A stretch of DNA of 64,000 nt from Paenibacillus agri (GCF_013359945.1 NZ_JABWCS010000206.1:62001-126000); one strand, 5' to 3'; shown: positions 1 through 8,703, counted from the stretch's first letter. Notes: generated by a model from the letters alone, not told the origin. Numbers and translations: made by a program.

Positions 1-623
1 GATAAGCTCCTGCCGGACAAATAGGCCAGATCCTGAAGCGATACAGGGTTCAGCAGATTTTTTTCCACCACCTCTACAATGCTTGTAGGGCGTTGCTGCC
101 TGAGCTGTAGAATTTGGTTCAATAACCCTTTGTCCGCGTCCAATATATCAAATAGAAGCTCCAGCATTTTCAGTTTTATTAATTCGTCTTGAATGGCCTC
201 CGGTTTTTCAAAATAGGGTTTGAGTGATGCAACATAGCTTAGCAGGCGCTCATTCACCGAATGAACAGCAGTCGGAGCAGGTGATACAGGCTCAGAAGAA
301 GGAAAACTCGATATTTTCATAAACTCATGAAGCAACTCATCTTTCAGAAAGAACATCATATAATCCAAGACATGCCTCGAATCCTCTTCCCCATACTTCT
401 CATACTCAACGGCGATGCCTTTATGCAAAAGTAACATTTCATTTTTCCTTACCGTATATTTCTGCTCACCGTATCTGACGATGTAGACCCCTTCCAGAAC
501 AACCAATAAAACATGGTCCTGCAGATACATCCTTCCGGTCTTGATATCCGAATAGCCGCATGCTCCCATGACCGATAATCCTTTTAACTTCAACATGCTA
601 ACGCTAGCTATACTCTGAGGCAT
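1..623 (-). CDS. AraC-family transcriptional regulator (C-terminus outside window)
   Basis: The reading frame runs off the left edge. It starts at an ATG at 623 preceded by AAGG, with an in-frame stop just upstream. About 207 residues are visible: a cupin-like sensor half with the pattern of ExsA-like AraC proteins (YSDIKTGRMYLQDHVLLVV, then YIVRYGEQKY), and the beginning of the helix-turn-helix region (SIVEVVEKNLLNPVSLQDL). The second recognition helix lies outside the window. It is divergent from the SnoaL-like gene at 867, so it may control that gene. Family assignment is fairly secure; the ligand is unknown. Confidence 0.8.
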   Translation of the reverse strand, partial: MPQSIASVSMLKLKGLSVMGACGYSDIKTGRMYLQDHVLLVVLEGVYIVRYGEQKYTVRKNEMLLLHKGIAVEYEKYGEEDSRHVLDYMMFFLKDELLHEFMKISSFPSSEPVSPAPTAVHSVNERLLSYVASLKPYFEKPEAIQDELIKLKMLELLFDILDADKGLLNQILQLRQQRPTSIVEVVEKNLLNPVSLQDLAYLSGRSL

Positions 624-866
624 TTTCACAGCCTTTCTAATTACTGACCCCATTCACCTCACTCCTTATCTGAGTAAAAGATAACACAAAGGCAGCAAGA
701 CAATCCAATGCTCGTTCGAATGAGCCGAATTGACAACAAAAATGACCTGTACGACAAAGCTTTAAAACTTCAGCCCGGTTACTATAAGGATAGAAGTTAT
801 GCAACAAGCAAAATATATGTAGCAAGAACAGATACACAAATATATGAAGGAAAAGGTGTGGAAAAA

Positions 867-1331
867 ATGACAACTGTAAAAAAATTATCCCTTGAAGAAA
901 TTGCTGACCGTGATGCCATCCGCGATCTTGTTGATGCCTATGCATTCTGTGCAGACACGAGAGATGCTGAAGGTCAAATGGCTCTATTCACTGAAGATAC
1001 GCTATTTAGAGTATTTATGGATGAACGTCAGGCAGAACCAGATCAAGTCATTAATAGTAGACAAGATTTGTTCCCTGTGTTTGACAACCTGAACACCTAT
1101 ACCTCCACTATGCATTTTAATGGCCAAAGCAAGATCAACTTGTCTGGTGATACTGCGACTGGGACAACCTATTGTTTCGCGCACCATTTAACCGTTGATG
1201 GAGATAACAAAAATTTGATGGTGGCAACGATCAGATATTTCGACGAGTTCGTCAAAATTAACAATGCCTGGTTCTTCAAAAAGAGAGATCTTAAGGTTGC
1301 ATGGGTTGAAACTAAACCTCAACATAGCTAA
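867..1331 (+). CDS. SnoaL-like / NTF2-fold family protein
   Basis: A 154-aa protein starting MTTVKKLSLEEIADRDAIRD. The N-terminal helix pattern (IADRDAIRDLVDAYAFCADTRD, split over about 22 residues) and the later TSTMHFNGQSKI and YCFAHHLTVDG stretches are typical of the SnoaL/NTF2 alpha+beta barrel that binds small hydrophobic ligands. The ATG at 867 is chosen because AAGGAAAAGG lies just upstream; an ATG at 708 in the same frame has no ribosome binding site and would add an unlikely basic leader. The gene diverges from the AraC regulator, a common arrangement for an inducible enzyme. Substrate unknown. Confidence 0.75.
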   Translation: MTTVKKLSLEEIADRDAIRDLVDAYAFCADTRDAEGQMALFTEDTLFRVFMDERQAEPDQVINSRQDLFPVFDNLNTYTSTMHFNGQSKINLSGDTATGTTYCFAHHLTVDGDNKNLMVATIRYFDEFVKINNAWFFKKRDLKVAWVETKPQHS

Positions 1332-1406
1332 ATCGCCCGCATAACCGTTTTCCTCTGAGGCTTAATTCACTTGTAACTTCGCTTCGATTTGTCCTCAACA
1401 ATTCAA

Positions 1407-1453
1407 AACACCTGTTAATACCGGACTCTTATTGCCCAGTATTGACAGGTGTT
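1407..1453. terminator. bidirectional terminator-like inverted repeat
   Basis: AACACCTGTTAATAC pairs with GTATTGACAGGTGTT, with one mismatch and a 17-nt loop. It sits between the convergent SnoaL-like gene and the isochorismatase gene, so it can serve both. Confidence 0.65.
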
Positions 1454-1468
1454 CTAATTTATAACGGT

Positions 1469-2134
1469 TTACTTCCCTGCAATCAAATGACCAGCTCGTT
1501 CCCGAATCTCTTGAATAATTTCACCCGTTGGCGAGACTTGCCCAAACTCATAGGCAATCACTGTCAGCGTTATACGCTGAATATCCTCGGCAGCAATGGC
1601 CCCCCAGCCCATATCCGGGTAATCCATTGCTGCATTGCCATCGCTCAGAAAAATAATTTTGTATTCCCGATGTGCCCCATCGCGAACCGTTGTTTCGCAG
1701 CACACATTGGTCACTGTGCCGCAGATAATAAGCGTATCGACATCATGTTTTCTTAAAATAGTATCCAGATCGGTATCATGAAAGCCACTGTAGAACAGTT
1801 TATCCACGATAATGTCACCAGGAAGCGGCTCCAGTTCGTCTATAATCTCCACTCCATGCGTGCCTCTTTTCAATATTTCATCCACATTCGGATACATATC
1901 CTTCATCCTACCGGTATCGCTGCCGTCTCCCCGTACGATATGGCGAAGATAAATGACCGGCATCCCGGCCTCACGAGCGGCTACAGTCAGTTCCTGAATA
2001 TTCCCAATAATATTGTCGGTACGAGGAACGTAAAGCGCGCCATCCGGCTGGCAAAATACATTCTGCATATCGACCACGATCACTGCCGTTCTAGTGGGAT
2101 TGATCTCCCATCTCACCTTATTTTTAAAGCTCAT
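1469..2134 (-). CDS. isochorismatase-family cysteine hydrolase
   Basis: 221 aa. The catalytic triad of the family is visible: Asp22 (VIVVDMQN), Lys112 (VDKLFYSGF) and Cys145 (GTVTNVCCETT). The sequence style is that of the RutB/ureidoacrylate and N-carbamoyl amidohydrolase branch rather than true isochorismatases. It lies 52 nt downstream of a nucleobase permease and is probably co-transcribed with it, so hydrolysis of an amide or carbamoyl group from a purine or pyrimidine breakdown product is the likely role (inference from context). Start is supported by GAGGAG upstream. Confidence 0.85.
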   Translation of the reverse strand: MSFKNKVRWEINPTRTAVIVVDMQNVFCQPDGALYVPRTDNIIGNIQELTVAAREAGMPVIYLRHIVRGDGSDTGRMKDMYPNVDEILKRGTHGVEIIDELEPLPGDIIVDKLFYSGFHDTDLDTILRKHDVDTLIICGTVTNVCCETTVRDGAHREYKIIFLSDGNAAMDYPDMGWGAIAAEDIQRITLTVIAYEFGQVSPTGEIIQEIRERAGHLIAGK

Positions 2135-2186
2135 ATGCCCAGCTCCTCTAATCGGATAAATTGAATATATAGACTACAACCCGTCG

Positions 2187-3554
2187 TCAGGCAACCTCTG
2201 TCGGGACTTCCGTGTTCGTTTTAACCCCGCCGGACCGTTGCTCCATCACCGGTCTGATCCAGATGTTAACCACCGTATTTAATCCGATGAGCAGGACAAC
2301 CCCCACCAGCATAGGCTGGGTAACAATGCTTTGAACTGCTAGTGGCAGCTTAGAGGTCAATTCTGTAGGCAGATACATCGTACCCAGCGAAATAATGAAG
2401 GAAGAACCAGCGACAACCAGATTCAATTCGTCCCAAACGACCTTGCTGACCATTTGAATACCGCTGACTGCGATAATGCCAAACAACACCGTTGAAGCTG
2501 CCGAAAGGACCGGACCTGGAAGAGAAGCGATGAACAAGCCTACCTTAGGAATCAGACCAAGAATAATCGCCATCACGCCGGCTGTCATCGTAACGTAGCG
2601 GCTTCCAATACCGGATACCCGCACAATCCCGATATTTTCCGGATACGAAGTTGTGCCCAGCCCGCCAAACACAGCGCCGATCGTACAGCCGAGAAATTCG
2701 CCGAACAACCCGCGGTTCACACGCTCGGAATCCATTTTCTGTCCGCCCCATTTGGTAAGCAGCGTATACATGCCGACGGCTTCAGCCGAAGCTTGAAGAA
2801 AGGCAAGGAGCATCAGGATTACTACCGGAATGGAGACACCGAAACCAAAGGGGAAGATCGACGGCAGACTGAACCAACCGGCTGATCCAACTGCAGAGAA
2901 GTTAGCCGTCCCGAAAATCGAGTAAAATACAGTGCCAATCACAATCCCCCACAACAAGGCACCCCGGCGAAGCAGCGTATTGCCTCCAACGATCATCAGA
3001 ACAAGCACGCAAATCACGGTAACCCCGGCAGCAGCGAAGTTAATTCCCTCATTGGCGCTGCCGAACCAGTTTTTCAGGCCGATGTTCGCGAGCTGGGCGC
3101 CAATGATAATGAGCAGGGTCCCATATACAATCGGTGGGGATATAAACCTGTTAACATGTCCAATCAACCCGAATTTGCGGATCGGTATGGTCAGCAGCAT
3201 GAAAATCACACCCGCAACTGCCATAGAGCCAAACGCAGTGCCCAGCCCTACGCTAGTACCTGCAGATAATACAGCTACAAAAAAGGCGGCCGTCGGTCCT
3301 TGAACGACAGGGAGCTTCAGCATTTTACCTGACTGGAGAATGGTAACGAGCCCCGTGGTCAAAAAACAGGCCTGAATCATATAACCAATGGTGCCGGCCT
3401 CGAGCTTCATCGCTTGTCCAATTAACACCGGAAACAGGAATATACCTGTTAAAGCAAGCAAATGCTGAAACCCGTAAGTCAAATTGGCTCCGAAAGAAAG
3501 CTTTTCTTCAATGCCCACCTGCAAAACTTGGTTCTCCTCATGAAGTTGACTCAT
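2187..3554 (-). CDS. NCS2-family nucleobase:cation symporter (uracil/xanthine permease type)
   Basis: 455 aa with about 14 hydrophobic segments. The family hallmark is seen in the stretch FGEFLGCTIGAVFGGLGTTSYPENIGIVRVSGI (written here only as positions about 286-318), which holds the TSYPENIG motif, and in the early QGPTAAFF loop. These transporters carry uracil, xanthine or urate across the membrane. AAAGGAG precedes the ATG at 3554. It is followed by the isochorismatase-like hydrolase and preceded by a GntR regulator gene on the same strand; an operator-like 25-mer lies between the two. Exact substrate cannot be told from sequence. Confidence 0.9.
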   Translation of the reverse strand: MSQLHEENQVLQVGIEEKLSFGANLTYGFQHLLALTGIFLFPVLIGQAMKLEAGTIGYMIQACFLTTGLVTILQSGKMLKLPVVQGPTAAFFVAVLSAGTSVGLGTAFGSMAVAGVIFMLLTIPIRKFGLIGHVNRFISPPIVYGTLLIIIGAQLANIGLKNWFGSANEGINFAAAGVTVICVLVLMIVGGNTLLRRGALLWGIVIGTVFYSIFGTANFSAVGSAGWFSLPSIFPFGFGVSIPVVILMLLAFLQASAEAVGMYTLLTKWGGQKMDSERVNRGLFGEFLGCTIGAVFGGLGTTSYPENIGIVRVSGIGSRYVTMTAGVMAIILGLIPKVGLFIASLPGPVLSAASTVLFGIIAVSGIQMVSKVVWDELNLVVAGSSFIISLGTMYLPTELTSKLPLAVQSIVTQPMLVGVVLLIGLNTVVNIWIRPVMEQRSGGVKTNTEVPTEVA

Positions 3555-3596
3555 ACTTTCTCACTCCTTTGATGTGGTTGGCGGGGCAAGTTATCC

Positions 3597-3621
3597 TTAT
3601 TCAACATATCATCTGATGTTT
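3597..3621 (-). promoter_or_regulatory. operator-like 25-mer upstream of the permease gene (copy 1)
   Basis: On the minus strand this reads AAACATCAGATGATATGTTG followed by AATAA. It matches 23 of 25 bases of a site upstream of the MFS gene (4499-4523), in the same orientation relative to the gene it precedes. The core ATCA-GA-TGAT is a short palindrome. It is probably bound by the neighbouring GntR protein. Confidence 0.65.
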
Positions 3622-3626
3622 AGAGC

Positions 3627-4370
3627 TTAGGAAATCCGAATTTGGGCCACAGCCTCCAGATTACAGATCGTCTGCCGTTTGGCTTCAGCACTGTCACCCG
3701 CTTGTATCGCTGCAAAAATCGCTTCGTGATAAGCTGTATTATCTTCATAATGGCGGGTATCCAAAATTAGCTGGCTCAGCATCGCCTTGAGTCCTTCAGC
3801 CACGACCTTGTACATTTCCAGCAGCACTTCGTTGTGGCACGATTCAGCGACGGCAATGTGAAAAGAAAGATCAGCCTCTACATATTCGGCATACCGCCCC
3901 TTGTCCAAAGCTTCGTTTCTCTGGTTCAGGTATTGGCGCATTCGCACAAGATCTTCCTCCGATCTTCTGTCTGCCGCCAAACCTGACACTTCAATTTCCA
4001 GGATCCGGCGCACCTCAAGAATTTGAGCATAGTTATGCGGAGCCAGCGTCTGCCGGACCCCGTTCATGACTGTCGAGGAAGAACGGATATACGTCCCGTC
4101 TCCCTGGCGGACTTCCAGCAGTCCGGCGTGAACCAAAATTTTGACCGCTTCACGAATGGTGGATCGACCAACGCCGAGCAGCCGCATCAATTCGGGTTCA
4201 GCCGGCAGCTTGTCGCCATTTTTATATTCTCCCGTGCCAATCAGCATTTGTAACTGGTCAAGCACTTCATCCACCAGCTTTCGACGCTGAACAGTTTTAA
4301 AACCTGCATAGGTGCTAATAGGACCACCGCCTCTTGTATATGTTATTTTACCTAACACAATTTCATTCAT
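3627..4370 (-). CDS. GntR/FadR-type transcriptional repressor (FCD domain)
   Basis: 247 aa. The winged helix covers about residues 27-97, with the family pattern LPAEPELMRLLGVGRSTIRE and wing LEVRQGDGTYI. The C-terminal FCD ligand-binding domain follows (ILEVRRILEIEVSGLAADR, DLSFHIAVAESCHN, YHEAIFAAI), whose Asp and His residues usually bind a metal and a small carboxylate. It lies between the permease and the divergent MFS gene, and repeated operator-like sequences precede both transporter genes, so it most likely controls this uptake cluster. A later start is possible because the first 20 residues are outside the usual domain. Confidence 0.9.
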   Translation of the reverse strand: MNEIVLGKITYTRGGGPISTYAGFKTVQRRKLVDEVLDQLQMLIGTGEYKNGDKLPAEPELMRLLGVGRSTIREAVKILVHAGLLEVRQGDGTYIRSSSTVMNGVRQTLAPHNYAQILEVRRILEIEVSGLAADRRSEEDLVRMRQYLNQRNEALDKGRYAEYVEADLSFHIAVAESCHNEVLLEMYKVVAEGLKAMLSQLILDTRHYEDNTAYHEAIFAAIQAGDSAEAKRQTICNLEAVAQIRIS

Positions 4371-4387
4371 TTCGGTTTATGGTTCAC

Positions 4388-4416
4388 ATTATAGTGAGTG
4401 ATATCGTAAAAAACAA
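4388..4416 (-). promoter_or_regulatory. predicted sigma-A promoter of the GntR gene
   Basis: On the minus strand: TTGTTT, 17-nt spacer, perfect TATAAT, about 20 nt upstream of the start codon. Confidence 0.65.
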
Positions 4417-4433
4417 GCTATTTTTTCATAGTT

Positions 4434-4452
4434 ATGTAATGTTACATTACAT
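4434..4452. promoter_or_regulatory. perfect palindrome between divergent promoters
   Basis: ATGTAATGTTACATTACAT is a perfect 19-bp palindrome with a central T. It lies between the two divergent promoters and ends 6 bp before the TTGACA of the MFS promoter. Size and symmetry fit an operator for a dimeric GntR protein, but it differs from the 25-mer repeat, so one of the two may belong to another regulator. Confidence 0.6.
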
Positions 4453-4458
4453 GTATTA

Positions 4459-4488
4459 TTGACAAATCACCTTACTAAAAGTTATGTT
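4459..4488 (+). promoter_or_regulatory. predicted sigma-A promoter of the MFS gene
   Basis: TTGACA at 4459-4464, then TATGTT at 4483-4488 with an 18-nt spacer (or TTATGT with 17). Confidence 0.6.
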
Positions 4489-4498
4489 AGACAAAATC

Positions 4499-4523
4499 AA
4501 ACATCAGATGATCTATTGAATAA
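4499..4523 (+). promoter_or_regulatory. operator-like 25-mer upstream of the MFS gene (copy 2)
   Basis: Reads AAACATCAGATGATCTATTG followed by AATAA, just downstream of the -10 box where a repressor would block transcription. 23/25 identical to the site at 3597-3621. Confidence 0.65.
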
Positions 4524-4567
4524 TCTGTTTTATGGATTTCCCCTTCAAAGGAGAGCTGGTCGATTCT

Positions 4568-5764
4568 ATGAATACTAACTTACAAATCAGAGAGCCTAAT
4601 TACACGCGGCTTGTCGCTTTGCTGTTCTGGTCAGGGTTGATTGTTCTTTCTTCGTTATATGTATCCGTACCGCTGATTCCCACTATTACACAGAGCTTTC
4701 ACCTGTCGTCCGAGAAGGCTGCTGTACTTGGAAGCTCCTTTTCTCTTTTTTACGCAATCGGCTGCTTGATTCACGGTCCGATATCCGATTGGTTAGGAAG
4801 AAAAACAGTCATTTCTATCGGGCTTGCTGTTTTGTCCTTGGCCACTTTATCTGTGGGCTTCGTCTCCAGCTTCAACCTTCTGATCTTCCTGAGGTGCGTG
4901 CAGGGGATCGCCGCTGCGGCGTTCTCCCCCGTAGCTTTAACCTACATTGGTGAAGTTTTTCCTTCTTCCAAAAGAGGGACAGCCATCGGGGTGGTCAGCA
5001 CCGGATTTCTAATGGCCGGGATTGTCGGACAGCTATGGGGAAGTTTTTTCACGGATTTGCTGGGCTGGCATCAAGTATTCGTGGTCCTGGGCTTCGCTTA
5101 TCTGCTGACCCTGGGGCTTATTATTACCCTGCTGCCCAGAGAGAAAATGGATCGGCCCTCTTGGAATGCCCGGACATATGCTAAACAGTGGAAACAGGTG
5201 TGGTCCAACCCGAATTTGCTGCTGTGTTACGGAATTACCGCTTTGATCCTGTTCTGCTTTGTAGGAATGTATACCGTGCTGGGTACTGTTCTTGAGAAAG
5301 CACCATTTGGGCTTAGCAGCATACAATTATTCGGTGTGCGCGCACTCGGCATCATTGGTATGCTGATTTGCCCTTTTGCCGGTAATCTATTTGAAAAATG
5401 GGGCACACTTCCGACGCTGCGCATCGGCCTAACACTGGCCATCGTGGGCTTAGCGAGCATGGGGTTGGTTCAACAGCTAAGCAGCTATATGCTCATGAGT
5501 GTTGTTTTTGTAGGCGGCATCTCGCTGGTTGTACCAGCCATCATCTCTTTGGTTGGGGAAATAGGAAGCAGGAACAGGGCCATCGCCACTTCCATGTATA
5601 CCTTTGTTCTATTTGCCGGGGCCGGGGTAAGTCCACTCGCAACGACACGCCTGCTGAAGTCTGGCATAGCCTCCCTCCCTTTTCTCACCTTTGCCGTTAT
5701 GATGTGTTTGGGACTGATTACGGCAATGTTTATCAAAGTACCCGGAGCCACCGATAAACTTTGA
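4568..5764 (+). CDS. MFS transporter
   Basis: 398 aa from the ATG at 4568, with about 12 membrane segments. The major-facilitator loop 2-3 motif is visible (GPISDWLGRKTV), as is the motif in helix 4-5 (LRCVQGIAAAAFSP). AAAGGAG lies 14 nt upstream, a little far but the only good site; an earlier ATG at 4532 has none. Distance to the promoter and the GntR-type repeat puts this gene under the same control as the nucleobase permease. It resembles YnfM-like drug or metabolite exporters; substrate not known. Confidence 0.85.
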   Translation: MNTNLQIREPNYTRLVALLFWSGLIVLSSLYVSVPLIPTITQSFHLSSEKAAVLGSSFSLFYAIGCLIHGPISDWLGRKTVISIGLAVLSLATLSVGFVSSFNLLIFLRCVQGIAAAAFSPVALTYIGEVFPSSKRGTAIGVVSTGFLMAGIVGQLWGSFFTDLLGWHQVFVVLGFAYLLTLGLIITLLPREKMDRPSWNARTYAKQWKQVWSNPNLLLCYGITALILFCFVGMYTVLGTVLEKAPFGLSSIQLFGVRALGIIGMLICPFAGNLFEKWGTLPTLRIGLTLAIVGLASMGLVQQLSSYMLMSVVFVGGISLVVPAIISLVGEIGSRNRAIATSMYTFVLFAGAGVSPLATTRLLKSGIASLPFLTFAVMMCLGLITAMFIKVPGATDKL

Positions 5765-5776
5765 TACATATCGCTC

Positions 5777-5810
5777 AAACAGCCTGCTGAGGAAACTCAA
5801 CAGGCTGTTT
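5777..5810 (+). terminator. rho-independent terminator of the MFS gene
   Basis: AAACAGCCTGCTGAG, 4-nt loop, CTCAACAGGCTGTTT, followed by ATATTTT. Confidence 0.75.
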
Positions 5811-5980
5811 ATATTTTGGACTAAGTAAAAGCAAAATGTTTTTACATCTTGGAGCCGGAATTCCAAGTCCAGCGTTTTAGAGGAGCGGTCCTTCGCTACA
5901 CTATGAGTTTTCCCTAGAGGGGAGCTATACTTTCGTCAGCCTTCTGACTGCTACTGTCAGTTATTAACTTCTAACTCTCC

Positions 5981-6868
5981 TCATAAGTCATTAGCTCTCC
6001 ATTGCTCCGGTACATAAATATAACGATTACCTTCTTTTTTGACGTACCCGAAAGCAGGGAAATCCATATGCATTCCTGTTACCCGGATTCTTTCCTCTGA
6101 TGCGAAGTCGAGCAGTTTAATGCGTGTTCTTGACGCTTGGTCAGCATCAATATCCATAGCAAACTTCAATTCTGGCTGTGACATCTGGATGGTTGCATTC
6201 TGAATGATATCCCCCCAAATTAACAATCTGTCTCCTTCAGATTCTATTAGATATGCGGTATGACCAGGCGTGTGTCCATGGGCCTCTATTGGGGTTATCC
6301 CGGGAATACCAACGGAATCGGAAAAAGTCACAATATCATCTTTATACGGAGCGAGTGCTGATCGAGCCATTTGGACACTCATTTTTCCTAAATCGTCCTG
6401 GAAATGATCCTCAACATTGTCCTTCATCCAAAATCCATATTCCTTCTCATGTACAATGACTTTGGCGTTAGGAAACGCTCTCGTTCCATCTGCCAACAAT
6501 AAACCATTCACATGATCCGGATGCATATGAGTCAGAAGTACGGTATCGACATCCTTTGTTGAGTAGCCAGCTGCTATTAGGTTATCGATTAGATGGCCTG
6601 CCCCTGGCCCAAAACTAGATCCAAATCCCGTGTCCACTAAAGTAATATGTCCGTTGTTATTAACAATAAATCCATTTGTATTCATGTATGGAGGCACAGC
6701 TTGAAGGTGTTCTCTCAATATTTGAATCGGTTCGTCTTTTTCTAGTTCGAAGAAGGCATCCAATGGTAATTCCAAATTCCCGTCTGATAATACCGTAACG
6801 ATAATACCACCGATTTTTTTATGAAAAACGCTAGGGACTTGCGCTTGGGGTTTATAATTGGTGCTCAT
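5981..6868 (-). CDS. MBL-fold metallo-hydrolase
   Basis: 295 aa. The metallo-beta-lactamase signature is complete: HMHPDH at about residues 114-119, a metal-bridging Asp in LIWGDII, and histidines in GHTPGHT and GMHMDF. The spacing and the surrounding sequence are those of the lactonase/AiiA-AttM-like hydrolases, some of which open acyl-homoserine lactones; the true substrate cannot be deduced. AAGGAGGAG precedes the start. It is a single gene transcribed convergently with the MFS gene. No signal peptide, so cytoplasmic. Confidence 0.85.
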   Translation of the reverse strand: MSTNYKPQAQVPSVFHKKIGGIIVTVLSDGNLELPLDAFFELEKDEPIQILREHLQAVPPYMNTNGFIVNNNGHITLVDTGFGSSFGPGAGHLIDNLIAAGYSTKDVDTVLLTHMHPDHVNGLLLADGTRAFPNAKVIVHEKEYGFWMKDNVEDHFQDDLGKMSVQMARSALAPYKDDIVTFSDSVGIPGITPIEAHGHTPGHTAYLIESEGDRLLIWGDIIQNATIQMSQPELKFAMDIDADQASRTRIKLLDFASEERIRVTGMHMDFPAFGYVKKEGNRYIYVPEQWRANDL

Positions 6869-7032
6869 GTTTGCTCCTCCTTAAACAACAACTGTTATTT
6901 ATAATACACTTGTCATGATATCAGTCTCCTTTATTGTTTATCAACCAACAACATCGCGGTTCCGTTGTATATTAAACAAATAGGTAGGATTTGTCGTCTT
7001 ACTATATGGTTTAAAGATTATGTTCAACAAAA

Positions 7033-7061
7033 AAATCCAACAAGATTTACTTGTTGGATTT
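7033..7061. terminator. terminator hairpin downstream of tatD
   Basis: AAATCCAACAAG pairs perfectly with CTTGTTGGATTT around a 5-nt loop. It follows the tatD stop codon on the minus strand and is followed there by T-rich sequence. Confidence 0.75.
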
Positions 7062-7103
7062 AGTATTATCAATAGCGTTGCATAAACCATAATAGATCTT
7101 CTT

Positions 7104-7895
7104 CTATCTCTTCAAATTAAAAAACGCTACCGCTGTCTCTGTCGTTACCTTGGCGACCTCTTCCACGGGCTGACCGATACAACGCGCTACGGCCTCCAAA
7201 ATATGCGGCAGGTAGCCTGGCTCGTTCCGCCCATCCACCGGCTTTTCTTTTAAATCGCGCGGGGTCAAAAATGGCGCATCCGTCTCGATCATCAGCCGGT
7301 CCAGCGGAATCAGCTTCACCAGTTCCTTCAAATGTTTCCCTCTTCGTTCGTCACAAATCCAGCCGGTAATCCCAATATAGAGACCCATCTCCAGATACGC
7401 GATGAGCTCTGCTTGGGTTCCGGTAAAGCAATGGACAACAGCTTTGGGGAATGCCTGTTCCTTAAGAATAGCCTTAAAATCCGTAGCCGCTTCCCGTTCG
7501 TGCAGGAACAACGGCATGTTCAGTTCAACAGCCAGATTAACCTGCTCCCTGAACCATTTTCGCTGCACATCCCGCGGGGAAAAATCACGATTATAATCCA
7601 GACCGCATTCACCTATCGCTGCCACTTGCGGAAGTGCCGCTAATTCCTTTAACTTCGCAATCGTATCCTCATTGCAGCTCTTGGCATCATGCGGATGCAC
7701 GCCCGCTGTAGTATAGAGCTTCCCCGGGTAACGACCAGCATAACGGGCCGCTTCCATGCTGTTCCTAAGACTTGTTCCTGTAATAATAAGCGGACTAACG
7801 CCCTTAGCGACTGCCCTCTCCACCACTTGCTCACGATCTTGGTGAAACGAACGGTGCATCAGATTAACGCCGATATCGATGATAGGTTGATTCAT
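7104..7895 (-). CDS. tatD: TatD-family metal-dependent deoxyribonuclease
   Basis: 263 aa, the usual length. It is closer to the E. coli TatD branch than to YabD/TatD of Bacillus: starts IIDIGVNLMHRSFHQDREQV and has GVHPHD, IGECGLDYNRDFSP, HCFTGTQ, GITGWICDERRG and IETDAPFLTPRDL. The His/Glu/Asp ligands of the two-metal TIM-barrel are in these motifs. TatD proteins are 3'-5' DNA exonucleases involved in DNA repair or apoptotic-like DNA breakdown. Its start codon overlaps the stop of the upstream kptA by 4 nt (ATGA), so the two are translationally coupled, an unusual pairing of a DNA and an RNA end-processing enzyme. Confidence 0.92.
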   Translation of the reverse strand: MNQPIIDIGVNLMHRSFHQDREQVVERAVAKGVSPLIITGTSLRNSMEAARYAGRYPGKLYTTAGVHPHDAKSCNEDTIAKLKELAALPQVAAIGECGLDYNRDFSPRDVQRKWFREQVNLAVELNMPLFLHEREAATDFKAILKEQAFPKAVVHCFTGTQAELIAYLEMGLYIGITGWICDERRGKHLKELVKLIPLDRLMIETDAPFLTPRDLKEKPVDGRNEPGYLPHILEAVARCIGQPVEEVAKVTTETAVAFFNLKR

Positions 7896-8470
7896 GATTG
7901 TCGCACCTCTTGTTCATCAGATTCTAAGACCGAGAAGCACACAGGCGGCACATGCTCTGCCAACCAAACTTCATTTCCAGCGTAATAGAAGTTAACGCCT
8001 AACTGCTGTGCGCGCTGCGTGTCCACTTTAAGGATAACTAACGTTCCCCTGCGACTCCCGGCCAATGTTGCAAAATGAGTCCCTTCCGATAAATGAACAT
8101 ACTGCCTGCTCATCGGGCTCAACCCTTCCTGCAAAATTGCAGGGAGAGCCTTCTGATTCGTACCATGATACAGTAGCACCGGAGGCTCACCGGGGGCATA
8201 CTGAATTTTATCGTGACTATGACCGTACCTCGCTCTGATCCGGTCATCCTTAATTTCAAAACGCTGTTTGTCCGATTGAGAAACCACCTGTTCAATATCC
8301 GCTAACGTAACTCCCGACCACTTTGGCTGGGCTTGAATCGCCTCCAATAAAACACTCAGCCGACACGATCCATCTCCAGAATCCAGAACGACACCAAACT
8401 CCCCAGGAGTATGACGGAGAATCTTGGTCATTAACTTGCTTAAGCTTTTTTCTGCAGCTTGATTTAACAT
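7892..8470 (-). CDS. kptA: RNA 2'-phosphotransferase (Tpt1/KptA family)
   Basis: 192 aa. The two-lobed Tpt1 layout is clear: an N-terminal winged-helix lobe with the catalytic Arg19-His20 (KILRHTPGEFGVVLD) and RIRARYGHSHD, then the NAD-binding ADP-ribosyltransferase-like lobe with LLYHGTN, VHLSEG, TLAGSRRGTLVIL. The enzyme moves an internal RNA 2'-phosphate to NAD+, giving ADP-ribose 1'',2''-cyclic phosphate. Bacteria have no intron-splicing pathway that makes such phosphates in general, so the bacterial role remains unclear. The gene overlaps tatD. Confidence 0.93.
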   Translation of the reverse strand: MLNQAAEKSLSKLMTKILRHTPGEFGVVLDSGDGSCRLSVLLEAIQAQPKWSGVTLADIEQVVSQSDKQRFEIKDDRIRARYGHSHDKIQYAPGEPPVLLYHGTNQKALPAILQEGLSPMSRQYVHLSEGTHFATLAGSRRGTLVILKVDTQRAQQLGVNFYYAGNEVWLAEHVPPVCFSVLESDEQEVRQS

Positions 8471-8703
8471 TTACCTTCACTTCCTAAATTCCTTTTTCAT
8501 TTCAACTTCCATTAACCGCATTATACTCTGATGTCACCTTAAGAAGCGGTAGTTTTTGATTATAGCTGAAAAATACAGCCTGTATCTAAGCAAGGTTAAC
8601 CTATGAATCTTTAATTTATAACCATTCTTTATCACCAGGTCCACAATTATCTTGTGGTATCATTACTTTAACGTTTAAATATGGAAGGAATCAACAATCA
8701 ATA

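Noticed and set aside
708..866. In-frame ATG extending the SnoaL-like protein by 53 residues
   Set aside because: No ribosome binding site, basic unstructured leader, and it overlaps the promoter region; the ATG at 867 has AAGGAAAAGG.
637..945. Minus-strand 102-codon frame over the AraC/SnoaL intergenic region
   Set aside because: Overlaps both the divergent promoters and the SnoaL-like start; composition (His, Leu, Phe runs) is that of a shadow frame.
3555..3626. Purine riboswitch in front of the nucleobase permease
   Set aside because: The leader is too short and shows no aptamer-like stems; a GntR-type operator explains regulation better.
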